The position numbers were made by a program, and so were the translations under genes. The notes below the pieces were generated by a model. The model searched no databases and was not told where the DNA came from. It saw only the letters and a program-made list of their open reading frames with translations. DNA of 64,000 nucleotides from an uncultured Acidimicrobiales bacterium. Lineage in GTDB: Bacteria; Actinomycetota; Acidimicrobiia; Acidimicrobiales; Aldehydirespiratoraceae. Below are positions 1 through 9,382 of this stretch, piece by piece (positions within the stretch are counted from its first letter, which is position 1; every line of letters starts with the position of its first letter). The stretch covers positions 62,001 to 126,000 of the forward strand of contig CATOTC010000003.1 in the NCBI GenBank assembly GCA_951812975.1. The letters are read 5' to 3'.

Positions 1-1311
1 ATGGCCTCCAACCGGCCGGAGTTCTTCACTGCGCTGTACGGCATCCTCAAGGTGGGCGCATCGGTCGTGATGATCAGTCCTGCTTGGAAGGCGACCGAGA
101 TCGCCCACGCCACCGACCTCACCGAACCGGCTCTGCTGATCTGCGACGGCGACACCCATGAGCGTGTGGCGCAGTCCTTCACGGGTCAGATCCTGCATCT
201 CGACAACGACGATCCGCCTGCTGCCAACGCTCGCGAGGTCTCCGAAGCGGACTGGGACAACACCGAGGCCGTACTGGTTTTCAGTTCCGGCACTACCGGG
301 CTTCCCAAAGCAGTTCGACACACCCACGCATCCCTTGGAGCAGCCACGGTCCACTGGGTCTCTGCGCTGGGACTGTCTGCGAGCGACCGGTTCCAGATCG
401 CGACACCGGCGTTCCACATTCTCGGTCTGCTCAACATGTTCGCATCGGTCTCTGCCGGGTCGTCGGTGAGGCTGCATCCCCGTTTCAACCTCGACGAGCT
501 GCTGCGTTGTATCGAGGCCGACCGGATCACCCTGGAGATGGCGGTCGCGCCGATAGCCCTGGCCATGGCGAACCATCCCGACCTGGAATCCTTCGACCTC
601 TCATCGCTGCGCTACATCATGTGGGGCGCCACCCCGGTGACCGAGAGCGTCGCGCAACGCGTCACCGAGCGCACGGGAGTCGGCTTTCTGGCAGCCTACG
701 GGGCCAGCGAGGTCCCGGTCATCACCAGCAACCCGGTTGACTCTCCCGACTGTTGGCGTCTCGATTCTGCCGGTCTGCCGATTCACGATCTTGAGATGCG
801 AATAGCGGATCTGGAGACAGGCGCAACCCTGGAGTCCGGCAGTACTGGAGAGATCCAACTTCGCTCGCCGTCGATGATGACGGGCTATCTGCCCCCCGAG
901 GCCAACGACGAGGCATTCGCCGATGGTTGGTACCGCACCGGCGACGTCGGCTGGGTCGAACCCGAGGGCTGGTTGCACATCACCGACCGTGTCAAGGAGA
1001 TGATCAAAGTCAAGGGCTTCCAAGTCGCCCCAGCCGAGATCGAAGCCGTGTTGCACGGCCACGGCGAGGTCGCGGACTGCGCGGTGTTTGGCGTTCCCGA
1101 CGAGGCTGCCGGCGAAGCCGTGATTGCCGCGGTGCGACTGCGCGACGGTGCGTCGGTGTCGGACGAAGAACTCAAGGCCCTGGTGGCCGAGACGCTGGCA
1201 ACCTACAAACGGCTTGCAGACCTCTGGGTGGTCGATTCGATCCCCCGCCTGCCGTCAGGAAAGGTGCTCCGCCGCAAACTCAAGGCTGTTTACGAAGCTG
1301 CTCTTTCATGA
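1..1311 (+). CDS. Acyl-CoA synthetase (class I adenylate-forming), 5' end cut by window
   Basis: Adenylate-forming ligase that should activate a carboxylic acid to its CoA thioester through an acyl-AMP. The AMP-binding P-loop SSGTTG is at residues 95-100 of the visible part, a YRTGDVG hinge motif near 310, and the C-terminal PSGKVLRRKLK with the catalytic Lys near 420. The visible 436 residues are about 80-100 shorter than usual, and the first Met falls in what is normally the middle of the N-terminal domain. The true start is therefore almost certainly upstream of the window. The last 32 nt overlap the 3' end of the convergent synthetase gene. Substrate is unknown. Confidence 0.9.
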   Translation: MASNRPEFFTALYGILKVGASVVMISPAWKATEIAHATDLTEPALLICDGDTHERVAQSFTGQILHLDNDDPPAANAREVSEADWDNTEAVLVFSSGTTGLPKAVRHTHASLGAATVHWVSALGLSASDRFQIATPAFHILGLLNMFASVSAGSSVRLHPRFNLDELLRCIEADRITLEMAVAPIALAMANHPDLESFDLSSLRYIMWGATPVTESVAQRVTERTGVGFLAAYGASEVPVITSNPVDSPDCWRLDSAGLPIHDLEMRIADLETGATLESGSTGEIQLRSPSMMTGYLPPEANDEAFADGWYRTGDVGWVEPEGWLHITDRVKEMIKVKGFQVAPAEIEAVLHGHGEVADCAVFGVPDEAAGEAVIAAVRLRDGASVSDEELKALVAETLATYKRLADLWVVDSIPRLPSGKVLRRKLKAVYEAALS

Positions 1312-2884
1312 CCTTGCCGGTGGCGTTCAAGGGAAGCTCGTCGAGGAATCGAACTGATCTCGGCACCTTGAAGTTCGCCATGCGCTCGCGGCACCAGGCG
1401 ATGATCTCCGATTCGTCGCCTTCGCCGGCCGGACTGGTCACAACAAAGGCCCACGTAACCTCACCGAGGCGCTCGTCGGGCACGCCGACCACCGCCACCG
1501 CGGCGATTGCCGGGTGGGCGAGCATGATGTTCTCGATCTCGGCTGGGTAGGCGTTGAAGCCGCCCACGATCAGCATGTCTTTGAGCCGTCCGACGATCTT
1601 GAGATAGTCGCGCTCGTCCATCGTCCCGAGGTCGCCGGTATGGAGCCAACCGTTGGAGTCCACCGTTTCGGCGGTGGCCACCGGGTCGTCGAGGTACCCC
1701 TGCATCACGTTGTTGCCCCGCACCACGATCTCCCCCACTTCACCCCGCGGCATTTCGGTACCGTCGGGGTCCACGATGCGGATCTCCACGCCGGCTGCGG
1801 GCCGGCCTGATGTGGTGGCGATCGTCTCGAAGTCGTCACCGGGCTGGGTCCCGCTGCAAGTGCATGCCTCGGTCAGGCCGTAACCGGTCATGATCGCCTC
1901 GAACGGAAGCTCAGTGTGCATCCGGGAGATGAGTTCAACGGGAATGTCAGCCGCACCAGTCACCGCGACCCGCAGGGAGGAGAGGTCAGCCGTTGCCGTG
2001 GCCTCATGGTCGAGGATCATCTGGTAGAGCGTCGGCGCGCCCGGGAACACCGTGATCCTCTCCTGTGAAATCAGCCTCAGTGCCTCTTCGACCTCGAAGA
2101 CTGCCATTGGAAGCATGGTCGCTCCCCGCAGCATGCACGCCAGCCAGCCTGCTTTGTAGCCGAACATGTGGAAGAAGGGGTTTGCGATGAGATAGCGGTC
2201 GCCCTCTCGAAGATCGGCGAAGTCACACCAGGCGTCGAACTGTTCGAGGGTCTGACCGTGGTTCATCATCACGCCCTTGGCGACGCCGGTGGTTCCCGAC
2301 GTGAACATGATGTCGCACAGGTCCTCGGGCCCGACCGCGGCACAGCGAGCCTCCATGACAGATCCGGCAACGCCGCTCCCCCGCTCGAGGAACTCGGCCA
2401 GCGGCACTGGGTCAAGGGGCACCATGCTGTCAGGCACCGAGCTGTCAGGCAGGGCGTTGTCAGGCACGGGACCGTCGAAGATGATGACTTCGGTCAACTT
2501 CGACAGATCGGCGTCGCTTCGGGCCAACATCGCAACCGGGTCGATGTCCAAGAAGCCTGTGACAGTGAACAGCGTGGTTGTGCTTGTGCGGGCCAGGATC
2601 GGTCCGGCCTCCGTGGCCTTGTAGCGGGTGTTGATCGGCACCAGAGTTGCACCGACGCTCTGCAGGCCGACTGCTGCAACGACCCAGTCAATGCTGTTCG
2701 GTGCCCAGATCCCGACTCGATCACCATGGGAGACACCACTGGCGATCAAGGCCGCGGCCATGCTCCGAATTCGCTCACCGAGTTGGCTGAACGTGACCCG
2801 CTCGCCGCGGTGCACGGCCGCTTCCGCATCGCCGAGTCGGTCGATGGTCGCGAGGACTGTCGCCGGGATGCTCACCCAGTTCAT
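1280..2884 (-). CDS. Long/medium-chain acyl-CoA synthetase (FadD-like)
   Basis: 534-residue ligase with the complete family architecture: AMP-binding motif TSGTTG near residues 195-200, WLHTGDLG hinge, and C-terminal LNATGKVMKEQL with the catalytic Lys. The ATG at 2884 is preferred because the conserved N-terminal domain (NWVSIPATVLATIDRLGD) begins there; a longer reading would run into the upstream dioxygenase gene. It is the last gene of a minus-strand operon and follows the TauD-like gene by 31 nt. A short stretch near residues 140-160 carries tandem PD-x-x-x repeats, probably a surface loop expansion. Likely activates the acid processed by the MaoC and crotonase proteins of the same operon (inference). 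Confidence 0.93.
   Translation of the reverse strand: MNWVSIPATVLATIDRLGDAEAAVHRGERVTFSQLGERIRSMAAALIASGVSHGDRVGIWAPNSIDWVVAAVGLQSVGATLVPINTRYKATEAGPILARTSTTTLFTVTGFLDIDPVAMLARSDADLSKLTEVIIFDGPVPDNALPDSSVPDSMVPLDPVPLAEFLERGSGVAGSVMEARCAAVGPEDLCDIMFTSGTTGVAKGVMMNHGQTLEQFDAWCDFADLREGDRYLIANPFFHMFGYKAGWLACMLRGATMLPMAVFEVEEALRLISQERITVFPGAPTLYQMILDHEATATADLSSLRVAVTGAADIPVELISRMHTELPFEAIMTGYGLTEACTCSGTQPGDDFETIATTSGRPAAGVEIRIVDPDGTEMPRGEVGEIVVRGNNVMQGYLDDPVATAETVDSNGWLHTGDLGTMDERDYLKIVGRLKDMLIVGGFNAYPAEIENIMLAHPAIAAVAVVGVPDERLGEVTWAFVVTSPAGEGDESEIIAWCRERMANFKVPRSVRFLDELPLNATGKVMKEQLRKQP
2424..2468. repeat. Three imperfect 15-bp tandem repeats inside the synthetase gene
   Basis: Three consecutive 15-bp units each contain the core TGTCAGGCA with small differences. 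They encode PDNAL, PDSSV and PDSMV on the minus strand and stay in frame. The position corresponds to a loop between the conserved N-terminal segment and the AMP-binding motif, so the expansion is probably neutral. Confidence 0.7.
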
Positions 2885-2915
2885 CGCCGAACTCCAGCGG
2901 TCACCATGACAGCAG

Positions 2916-3746
2916 TCACCGCGGCACGTCGCCGCGCAGCGTGATCCGGTGCATAACGCGGCGGTGGCCGTGGTAGTCGTTGATCGGGTTGTGCATTGCG
3001 CAGCGATTGTCCCACAACGCAATTGACCCCACCTCCCAGCGGAATCGGCAGGTGAACTCCGCCCGCGTCTGGTGCGCGAACAGGTATTCGAGCAGTGGCC
3101 GGCTCTCTGCTTCGGTCATTCCCTCGAACTTCACGGTGTGCGCGACGTTGACGTAGAGCGCTCTGCGTCCAGTCTCGGGGTGCGTACGCACCACTGGGTG
3201 CACCGACTCGAACACCTGGCCGGCCATATCGTCGTCACCGGCTTCGACGAGACGATCCTCGCGGGTCTTGGAGACGTCCGCGAGCGCCGAACTGTGTACC
3301 GCGTTCAGCGAGTCGAGGAACACCTTGAGATTGTCCGACAGAGCCTCATAGGCGGCATACATGTTGGCCCATTCCGTGTCGCCGCCGAACGGGGGGACCT
3401 CCCTCGCCAGGAGCATCGATGCCATCGGCGGTTCATCGAGATACGCCGTGTCGCTGTGCCAGATCCCGCCGAAGTTCGTGGTCTCAGACTCGAGCTTCTT
3501 GACTTCGATGATCTCGGGGAACCCCTCCAGGCTCGGGAGGAACGGGTAACGGGCCGGTTCACCGATGGCTTCGGCGAATGCCAGGAAGTTGGCCTTGCTC
3601 AACGGTTGCCCACGGAAGAACAACACCAGGTGTTCGAGCCAAGCGGAGCGGATCTCTCTGACCAGGTCGTCACTCAGCCTCGAGAGGTCAACTCCGGAGA
3701 TCTCAGCTCCGATCGCACCAGCGATCGGTCTGACGGTGATCGTCAT
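2916..3746 (-). CDS. TauD/TfdA-family Fe(II)/2-oxoglutarate dioxygenase
   Basis: 276-residue dioxygenase expected to couple 2-oxoglutarate decarboxylation to hydroxylation of an organic acid, sulfonate or ether. The Fe-binding facial triad is visible: HSD (H-x-D) near residue 100 and the distal His in the C-terminal block DNRCAMHNPINDYHGHRRVMHR, whose Arg should bind 2-oxoglutarate. ATG at 3746 is chosen because MTITVRPIAGAIGAEISGVDL is the typical family N-terminus; the longer open frame has no family similarity. It lies between a crotonase and an acyl-CoA synthetase, so it may hydroxylate a substrate before activation. Exact substrate cannot be read from sequence. Confidence 0.9.
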   Translation of the reverse strand: MTITVRPIAGAIGAEISGVDLSRLSDDLVREIRSAWLEHLVLFFRGQPLSKANFLAFAEAIGEPARYPFLPSLEGFPEIIEVKKLESETTNFGGIWHSDTAYLDEPPMASMLLAREVPPFGGDTEWANMYAAYEALSDNLKVFLDSLNAVHSSALADVSKTREDRLVEAGDDDMAGQVFESVHPVVRTHPETGRRALYVNVAHTVKFEGMTEAESRPLLEYLFAHQTRAEFTCRFRWEVGSIALWDNRCAMHNPINDYHGHRRVMHRITLRGDVPR

Positions 3747-3789
3747 GGCGTCGCGGTGCCTCCAGGTTGCTGGTTCCGATACGAGATTT

Positions 3790-4599
3790 TCATGTGCCTT
3801 TGAAATCAGGGTCGCGCTTCTCCTTGCGGGCGCGGTTGGCCTCGTGAAAGTCGTCGGATCGGCTGGAGAGTTCAAGGGCCAACGCCTCTTGTTCGAAATG
3901 TTGAGAAAGGTCCGATGTGAGTGACCGCTGAACCAGCATCTTCGAAAGGCCGACGGAAACGGTCGCGGCTGATACCAATTTCTGAACCAGGGCCGCTGCT
4001 TCAGTCTCTACCTCGTCGACGGGTACCGAGCGATGGATCAAACCCCACTCGAAGGCTTGCGCTCCGCTGACCTTCTCAGCGAGCAAGATCATTTCTTTGG
4101 CGCGGGCAAGCCCGGCCAGGCGTGGGAGTAACCGCGACGACCCTCCATCAGGAGTGAAACCTAAAGATGTGAAAGGTGCCCAGAAGCGACAGTCGTCAGC
4201 AGCAACAACAAAATCGCTTGCCAGCGCCAGATTCAAACCAAGACCAACCGCCCATCCCTTCACGCTGGTGACTATTGGAGTCTGCGTTCTGAGCATCGAC
4301 GTGATCAACCGGTTGACATGCCAGCGAAGATGCCTCTGAGTTGCCCCGGCGCGCGGTTTGGTCTCCGGCTCACGACGCAACGACAGATCAAACCCTGAAC
4401 AGAAGTGCTCACCGCGGCCCGTGAGGTGAAGCACCCGAACCGAATCATCTGAGCCTGCTACTTCCACCAGGTCGATCAGGCCCAACACCATCTCATCGGT
4501 GACCGCGTTGCGTCGTTCGGGACGATCAAGCGTCAACGACAGCACACCCTCGCGGTTCGTGAATTCCAGCCCTTCCACTTCGTCGGGATAATCCCTCAT
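3790..4599 (-). CDS. Enoyl-CoA hydratase/isomerase (crotonase) family protein
   Basis: 269-residue crotonase-fold protein. The oxyanion-hole segments are clear (GRGEHFCSGFD and VKGWAVGLGLNLALASD). The first catalytic Glu of true hydratases is replaced by Asn (GLGLNLA), and an Asp is present in FTPDGGSS, a pattern commoner in enoyl-CoA isomerases of the PaaG/Eci type. I choose ATG 4599 because AGAGGA lies 6 nt before it. A GTG at 4614, overlapping the upstream stop as GTGA, is the alternative. It is the second gene of the minus-strand operon after the MaoC-like gene. Confidence 0.9.
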   Translation of the reverse strand: MRDYPDEVEGLEFTNREGVLSLTLDRPERRNAVTDEMVLGLIDLVEVAGSDDSVRVLHLTGRGEHFCSGFDLSLRREPETKPRAGATQRHLRWHVNRLITSMLRTQTPIVTSVKGWAVGLGLNLALASDFVVAADDCRFWAPFTSLGFTPDGGSSRLLPRLAGLARAKEMILLAEKVSGAQAFEWGLIHRSVPVDEVETEAAALVQKLVSAATVSVGLSKMLVQRSLTSDLSQHFEQEALALELSSRSDDFHEANRARKEKRDPDFKGT

Positions 4600-4610
4600 G
4601 AGCGGTCCTC

Positions 4611-5876
4611 TCACTGGTCCTGGGAAGCGAAACGGGCCACCAACGCTTCAAGGGTTTCCGAACAGTTGCTGGCCCCGTCCGGTGGTTCGGGAAGCAGCAC
4701 AGGCCCGTACTTCCGACTTGGGAGCAGCACCGTCGCATGACCGGGACAGGTGGTCTCACCCCTCTGGTTCTCGCCCCAGACGTCCAGATCCACAGCGGGA
4801 CGATTCCCCTGCGCAAGGTATTTTCGAGTCACGGTGCCACGCATTGAGTGAGTGTCCCCCACGAAATTGAATTTGCGGAACTCAACATCGAGCGAGGCAA
4901 GCCACCCGTCGTCGCCCATCCAGTCGGTGCAGAGGTGAATCAACCAAGTCTCGCGCATTCGTCCGTAGTCGTAGATTGCCGGGGCCCCAGAACGCCTGGC
5001 CCATTCAGGGTCCCAATGCACCCGCTGGTGAACGTCGGGAATATTGAGTTCATCGGGACGGAAGAACCCTGGCACGCGCTGTCGTTGTTGATGCCCGAGC
5101 CGCAGGGCCTTGACCCCGTACAGTCCCATTCCCATCCCGGTGTGCCAGACGACCATGTCGGTGACTCTCATCGGGCCTTTCACTAAAGGTGCCATTTCAT
5201 CGCCTTCGTCAACGTCCTCCCACCAGCGAGGCTCTTCACCCCTGCGTCGGGTCGTTTCTTGTATTGCTGCAGCCTGAATGTCGGCAATCTCTTCGTCGCT
5301 GTAGGGGTCAACCGAAAAAGAAGTATCACCGTCACGGTGTTCCCTTTCGACTTGCGCGCGATCCGTTCGGATCATCAACCGGTGCTGCGCGGAAAGAACC
5401 CGGTCGGTGGTTGCGAAGACCTCAGCGGTCCATTCATGCACGGTGCGCCGCGCGAATTTGCTCGATTTGTCGAGAACGCCTACCAGAGCACTGCGACGGA
5501 CAACACGGTCCCCCTCGCGAAGCGGCGCCCACCACTCGCGGAAACTGCCCGAGTAGTAGGCGTGCGCGCCTTTGAGAGGGTCACCTTTGAGCAGGGCTCT
5601 TGTGTCGTCGCCCAACTCGAGCACTTCGTTGTGACCAATCAAGGTGTCGCCGCCATTGATGCACGGAGAACCAATCGGTCCACCCCAGCGGGTGCTGGTG
5701 GCGTAGTCAGGGTCACACCAGAGGGGATTGTCGTCACCATATGCCTCAGCAACATGGCGGAAGGCATCTGAGTTCGGGCTGCGATACCAGGGCGGCAGAG
5801 GATGAGGATGTGCTATACCGATCCGGGCGCGGAGCCGGGCGATTCGTTCGTCGGTGATCGCCGCTTGTTCAACCAT
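4611..5876 (-). CDS. MaoC-like double hot-dog acyl-CoA hydratase
   Basis: 421-residue protein with two hot-dog-like halves. The N-terminal half resembles the FAS1-type dehydratase domain (DAFRHVAEAYGDDNPLWCDPDYA). The C-terminal half, from about residue 215, contains MRVTDMVVWHTGMG and a later HWDPEWARRSGAPAIYDYG segment. Such proteins hydrate or dehydrate bulky enoyl- or 3-hydroxyacyl-CoA substrates, for example in steroid or polyketide-like side-chain degradation. ATG 5876 gives the usual N-terminus; the longer open frame would run across the divergent promoter. First gene of the minus-strand operon, separated by 115 nt from the divergent acyl-CoA dehydrogenase. Confidence 0.85.
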   Translation of the reverse strand: MVEQAAITDERIARLRARIGIAHPHPLPPWYRSPNSDAFRHVAEAYGDDNPLWCDPDYATSTRWGGPIGSPCINGGDTLIGHNEVLELGDDTRALLKGDPLKGAHAYYSGSFREWWAPLREGDRVVRRSALVGVLDKSSKFARRTVHEWTAEVFATTDRVLSAQHRLMIRTDRAQVEREHRDGDTSFSVDPYSDEEIADIQAAAIQETTRRRGEEPRWWEDVDEGDEMAPLVKGPMRVTDMVVWHTGMGMGLYGVKALRLGHQQRQRVPGFFRPDELNIPDVHQRVHWDPEWARRSGAPAIYDYGRMRETWLIHLCTDWMGDDGWLASLDVEFRKFNFVGDTHSMRGTVTRKYLAQGNRPAVDLDVWGENQRGETTCPGHATVLLPSRKYGPVLLPEPPDGASNCSETLEALVARFASQDQ

Positions 5877-5991
5877 CGTTGAGCGTCTCGTCTCGGTGTC
5901 CGACCATCGCGAGCGTATTGTACGGTCAGCCATAGCGCCGAACCATTTCACGACAGGCGGCGGGTCAGCGAATTCCAGAACAGGACCGACA
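5877..5991. promoter_or_regulatory. Divergent intergenic region between two acyl-CoA operons
   Basis: This 115-nt stretch must contain promoters for both the MaoC-like operon (minus) and the dehydrogenase operon (plus). Two direct near-copies of ACCATCG-N-GAGCG occur around 5872 and 5904, a possible regulator site. An AGGA ribosome-binding site lies at 5982-5985 before the GTG at 5992. No regulator gene is adjacent. Confidence 0.4.
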
Positions 5992-7242
5992 GTGGACATA
6001 CGAAACCGAATCGCGATCGGGCCGGACTCCAGCGACGCCGAGATTCTCGCCGCGGTGGATGCTTGGATCGAAGCGGAAGTTCCCGAGCCTTGGCGTGTCG
6101 CCGCTCAGCAGGGACGAGAAACGATTCGCTCTGTGCGCAGCCGTGCCGACTACACAGCCTGGTACCCCGGGTTTGCTGCTTCCGGGTTGGTGGTTGCCTC
6201 CTGGCCGGTGGGCTATGGCGGCCTCGGTCTGGAACCACGCCAGGCTCGGCTGGCTGAGCAGCGTCTGGCTCCGTTCAATCTCGGCCGTCTCAACCCGCTG
6301 GGGCTGCACAACATGGCGCCCGCTCTGTTCGCCCACGGCACCGAGGATCAACGACTGCGCTTCCTGCCGCCAATGGTGGCCAACACCGAACGCTGGTGTC
6401 AGATGTTCAGCGAACCCGGTGCGGGATCAGATCTGGCCTCATTGTCGACGCGCGCCGAACGCGACGGAGACGAGTGGGTGCTCTCAGGCCAGAAAGTCTG
6501 GAGCACCTGGGCACATCAGTCCGAGTTCGCCGTCTGTCTGGCGCGGACCGACCCGTCGTTGCCCAAACGTAGAGGGATCACCTACTTTCTGGTCGACCTG
6601 CGGTGTCCGGGGGTCGAAATCCGGGAACTGCGCCATATGGGCGGCGCCGTCGACTTCAACGAGGTGTGGCTCGAGGAGGTACGGGTCCCGGATTGTCACC
6701 GGGTGGGTGCTGAGGGCGACGGTTGGCGAGTGGCCGGCTCCACCCTTGCCGGGGAACGCCAGATGGTGGCCGGGGCGGGTTCAGGAGGGGTCGATCGCAT
6801 CGGCGGCAGCGGGGTCTTGCGCTTGGTTGAGAGGGCCAGGGTCAACGCCGTTGAACCGATCATGCGCGATCGCCTCGCCCGACTGTATGCCGAGGAGAGA
6901 GTTCGCGCTTGGACCAACCAGCGGGTTCGAGCAACGGTGTCTGCCGGTGGAACCCCGGGACCTGCGGCTTCGGTCGGCAAGGTCCATCAAGGCGCGCTCA
7001 ATCAGCAGCTACAACTGCTCGCCTGCGACATGCTGGGCCTGGGAGCGCAGGCGTTCAGCGCGGCCGAACGCTACGAGGACGCTCTCCCCTACGAGGTCTC
7101 CGGGATGTTGCGGAGCCGCGCCAACACGATCGAGGGCGGAACCACTGAAGTGAACAAGAACGTCATAGGCGAGAAGGTGCTGGGACTTCCACGGGAGCCC
7201 GATCCCTATCACGGAGCAGGCTGGGAGGACACCCCGAGATGA
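5992..7242 (+). CDS. Acyl-CoA dehydrogenase
   Basis: 416-residue flavoprotein that should introduce an alpha,beta double bond into an acyl-CoA. Family motifs are present: MFSEPGAGSDLASL in the middle domain, GQKVWSTWAH, and C-terminal MLRSRANTIEGGTTEVNKN, where the Glu of IEGGT sits at the usual catalytic base position. The GTG start at 5992 is preferred over an upstream ATG because it has an AGGA site and matches family length; the longer reading would cover the divergent promoter. The stop overlaps the next start as ATGA, so the plus-strand operon is probably translationally coupled. Confidence 0.92.
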   Translation: MDIRNRIAIGPDSSDAEILAAVDAWIEAEVPEPWRVAAQQGRETIRSVRSRADYTAWYPGFAASGLVVASWPVGYGGLGLEPRQARLAEQRLAPFNLGRLNPLGLHNMAPALFAHGTEDQRLRFLPPMVANTERWCQMFSEPGAGSDLASLSTRAERDGDEWVLSGQKVWSTWAHQSEFAVCLARTDPSLPKRRGITYFLVDLRCPGVEIRELRHMGGAVDFNEVWLEEVRVPDCHRVGAEGDGWRVAGSTLAGERQMVAGAGSGGVDRIGGSGVLRLVERARVNAVEPIMRDRLARLYAEERVRAWTNQRVRATVSAGGTPGPAASVGKVHQGALNQQLQLLACDMLGLGAQAFSAAERYEDALPYEVSGMLRSRANTIEGGTTEVNKNVIGEKVLGLPREPDPYHGAGWEDTPR

Positions 7243-8036
7243 CCTACGAGCATCTGATCGTCGAGCGTCACGGTCCGGTCGGTTGGCTGATCAACGACCG
7301 TCCCGAAGTCCGCAACGCCATGAACTCGGCCATGCGCGACGAATTCGCCGACGCCTGGACCGAACTCGATGAGGACCCGGCCGTGCGGGTCATCGTGCAC
7401 ACCGGAAACGGCCGTGATTTCCAGACGGGCGTCGACGTGAGTGAACTGGCCTCCGACGGCATCGGCATGGAGCGGTACCGTCAGTCGATGGAGGACTTCG
7501 ACGTGCACTTCACGTCATGGCACCAAGGGGTCTGGAAGCCTGTCATCACCGCTGTCAACGGCATCTGCTGCGGTGGCGGCTTCCATTGGGTGGCCGACGC
7601 CGACATCGTGATCGCGGCCGGCGACGCGCAGTTCTTCGATCCTCACACATCGGTCGGTCAGGTGGTGGCGGTGGAGGCCATCGGACTCATCAAGAAGATG
7701 CCTGTCGAGGCCGTGATGCGGATGGCATTCATGGGCAAGTACGAACGCATGGGCGCGCAGCGCGCATACGAGCTGGGAATGATCTCAGAGATCGTCGACC
7801 CTCCCGAGAGACTCCGCGAACGCGCCCAAGAACTGGGCGAGACGATCGCCAAGAACTCGCCTGCTGCGATGGCCGCCACCAAGAAGGCGCTCTGGGGCGC
7901 GCTCGAAGCCGGGCTCACCGATGCCTGCAAACAGGGCGCTGAGCACCTGGTGTCGATGTGGGGCCATCCCGATCAAACCGAGGGTCCGAAGGCCTTCGCC
8001 GAGAGACGCGAACCCGACTGGGAGTTGCTGAAGTGA
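7239..8036 (+). CDS. Crotonase-family protein with His/His active site
   Basis: 265-residue crotonase-fold protein. Oxyanion-hole segments are recognisable (TGNGRDFQTGVDVSEL and NGICCGGGFHWVADAD). Aligned by eye to classical enoyl-CoA hydratase, the first catalytic Glu (GGGCELA) is His here (GGGFHWV) and the second (QPEI) is also His (DPHTSVG). It therefore may not be an ordinary hydratase. A paralogue with the same substitutions is encoded two genes downstream. Starts inside the upstream stop (ATGA) and shares its own stop with the next GTG. The exact reaction is unknown. Confidence 0.88.
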   Translation: MTYEHLIVERHGPVGWLINDRPEVRNAMNSAMRDEFADAWTELDEDPAVRVIVHTGNGRDFQTGVDVSELASDGIGMERYRQSMEDFDVHFTSWHQGVWKPVITAVNGICCGGGFHWVADADIVIAAGDAQFFDPHTSVGQVVAVEAIGLIKKMPVEAVMRMAFMGKYERMGAQRAYELGMISEIVDPPERLRERAQELGETIAKNSPAAMAATKKALWGALEAGLTDACKQGAEHLVSMWGHPDQTEGPKAFAERREPDWELLK

Positions 8037-9382
8037 AGCCGAACCTGTTCTCGCTGCTGCGCGACCACCCTGCCCGAGGCCCTGATGCGCTGGTACACGA
8101 TCTTCACCGGACGCTGTGCAAGGACGAAGTCCTCGATCGCGTGGACCGCCTGGCCGGGAAGTTGACCAACCCCGCCGGCACAACGGTCGCAGTGGTCGCG
8201 GAGGGGATCGACATGCTGGTCGGGATGTTCGCAGTGTGGAAGAACAACCAGGTCTTCGTACCGTTCAGTCCCCGCAGTCCCCGGCCCGATTTCGATTCCG
8301 CCGCGGTGGTCAGCTCCGCTGGGGTCGCGCTCGGAGACAACCACCGCCGACACGAGCCTGGAGTCGCTTTCGTGCTGTGGACTTCTGGCACCACGGGCCG
8401 ACCCAAACCGGTACTGCACACCCACGAGTCGTACCTTGAGATCATCGACCGGGTGCTTGAGCCGTTGCGGTCAAGGCCTCGGGATCCGAATGCCGCTCCG
8501 TCGCCGAACCTGATCCCCGTCTCCCTCGCTCTGAACGCCGGCATCTACAACGTTCTTTTCGGGCTGCGGGCGGGTGCTCCGCTGGTGTTGATGGACCGCT
8601 TCTCCACGACTGACTTTGCGACTCTGGTCGCGCGGCACGGGATTCGTTCGACTGTTCTCCCACCTGCGGCGATGGCGATGCTGAACGACGACACTATGGT
8701 TGATTCTCTCTCCCCTCTGCGGTATGTCCGCTCGATAACGGCTCCCCTGTCGCCGTTCGGTGCCCGCCGTTTCAACAAGAGGTTCGGAGTCGTCGTGCTG
8801 AACGGTTACGGACAAGCGGAGATCGGCGAGGTGATCGGTTGGACCGCAGCCGATGCCAAGGCGCATCCAGACAAGATCGGGGCGATCGGTCGCCCTCATC
8901 CGGGCGTGGAGATCCGCATCGATTCACCCGACGATTCGGGCGTCGGCGAGTTGCTGGTCCTCCCGCCGAGCCGCGCCGACGGTTACGCAGACGGCAGCAG
9001 CCTCAGCGACCGGATCACCGAAGACGGGTATGTTCGAACCGGTGATCTGGCCCGCATCGACTCGGAGGGCTTCGTATGGATCGAGGGACGGCTCGGCGAG
9101 ATGATCAACCGGGGCGGCAACAAGGTGTACCCGACGGAGGTTGAAGAGGTGTTGCTCTCAGTGCCTGGAATACGCGAGGCCGCGGTGGTCGCGGTGCCCG
9201 ATGACCGTCTCGGAGAGTTGCCGGTCGCCTTCGTCGTGGGCGAAGCCCGAAAGGATCTTGAGGCGGTCTGTCGCCGACATCTGGTCCCCTACAAGGTTCC
9301 GGCACGCTTTGTGCGAGTCGAGAAGCTGCCCCGAAGTGATGCCGGGAAGATACTGCGTCGAGAATTGGCCGGGAGCCTGTGA
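8033..9382 (+). CDS. Acyl-CoA synthetase (AMP-dependent)
   Basis: 449-residue adenylate-forming ligase, shorter than most because the N-terminal domain is compact. The P-loop LWTSGTTGRPKPVLHTH is near residue 110, the hinge YVRTGDLARI is followed by GEMINRGGNKVYPTEVEE, and the C-terminal SDAGKILRREL carries the catalytic Lys. The start is the GTG at 8033, which overlaps the previous stop as GTGA; an in-frame ATG 75 nt upstream lies wholly inside the crotonase gene and is rejected. Presumably activates the substrate of the same operon. Confidence 0.9.
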   Translation: MKPNLFSLLRDHPARGPDALVHDLHRTLCKDEVLDRVDRLAGKLTNPAGTTVAVVAEGIDMLVGMFAVWKNNQVFVPFSPRSPRPDFDSAAVVSSAGVALGDNHRRHEPGVAFVLWTSGTTGRPKPVLHTHESYLEIIDRVLEPLRSRPRDPNAAPSPNLIPVSLALNAGIYNVLFGLRAGAPLVLMDRFSTTDFATLVARHGIRSTVLPPAAMAMLNDDTMVDSLSPLRYVRSITAPLSPFGARRFNKRFGVVVLNGYGQAEIGEVIGWTAADAKAHPDKIGAIGRPHPGVEIRIDSPDDSGVGELLVLPPSRADGYADGSSLSDRITEDGYVRTGDLARIDSEGFVWIEGRLGEMINRGGNKVYPTEVEEVLLSVPGIREAAVVAVPDDRLGELPVAFVVGEARKDLEAVCRRHLVPYKVPARFVRVEKLPRSDAGKILRRELAGSL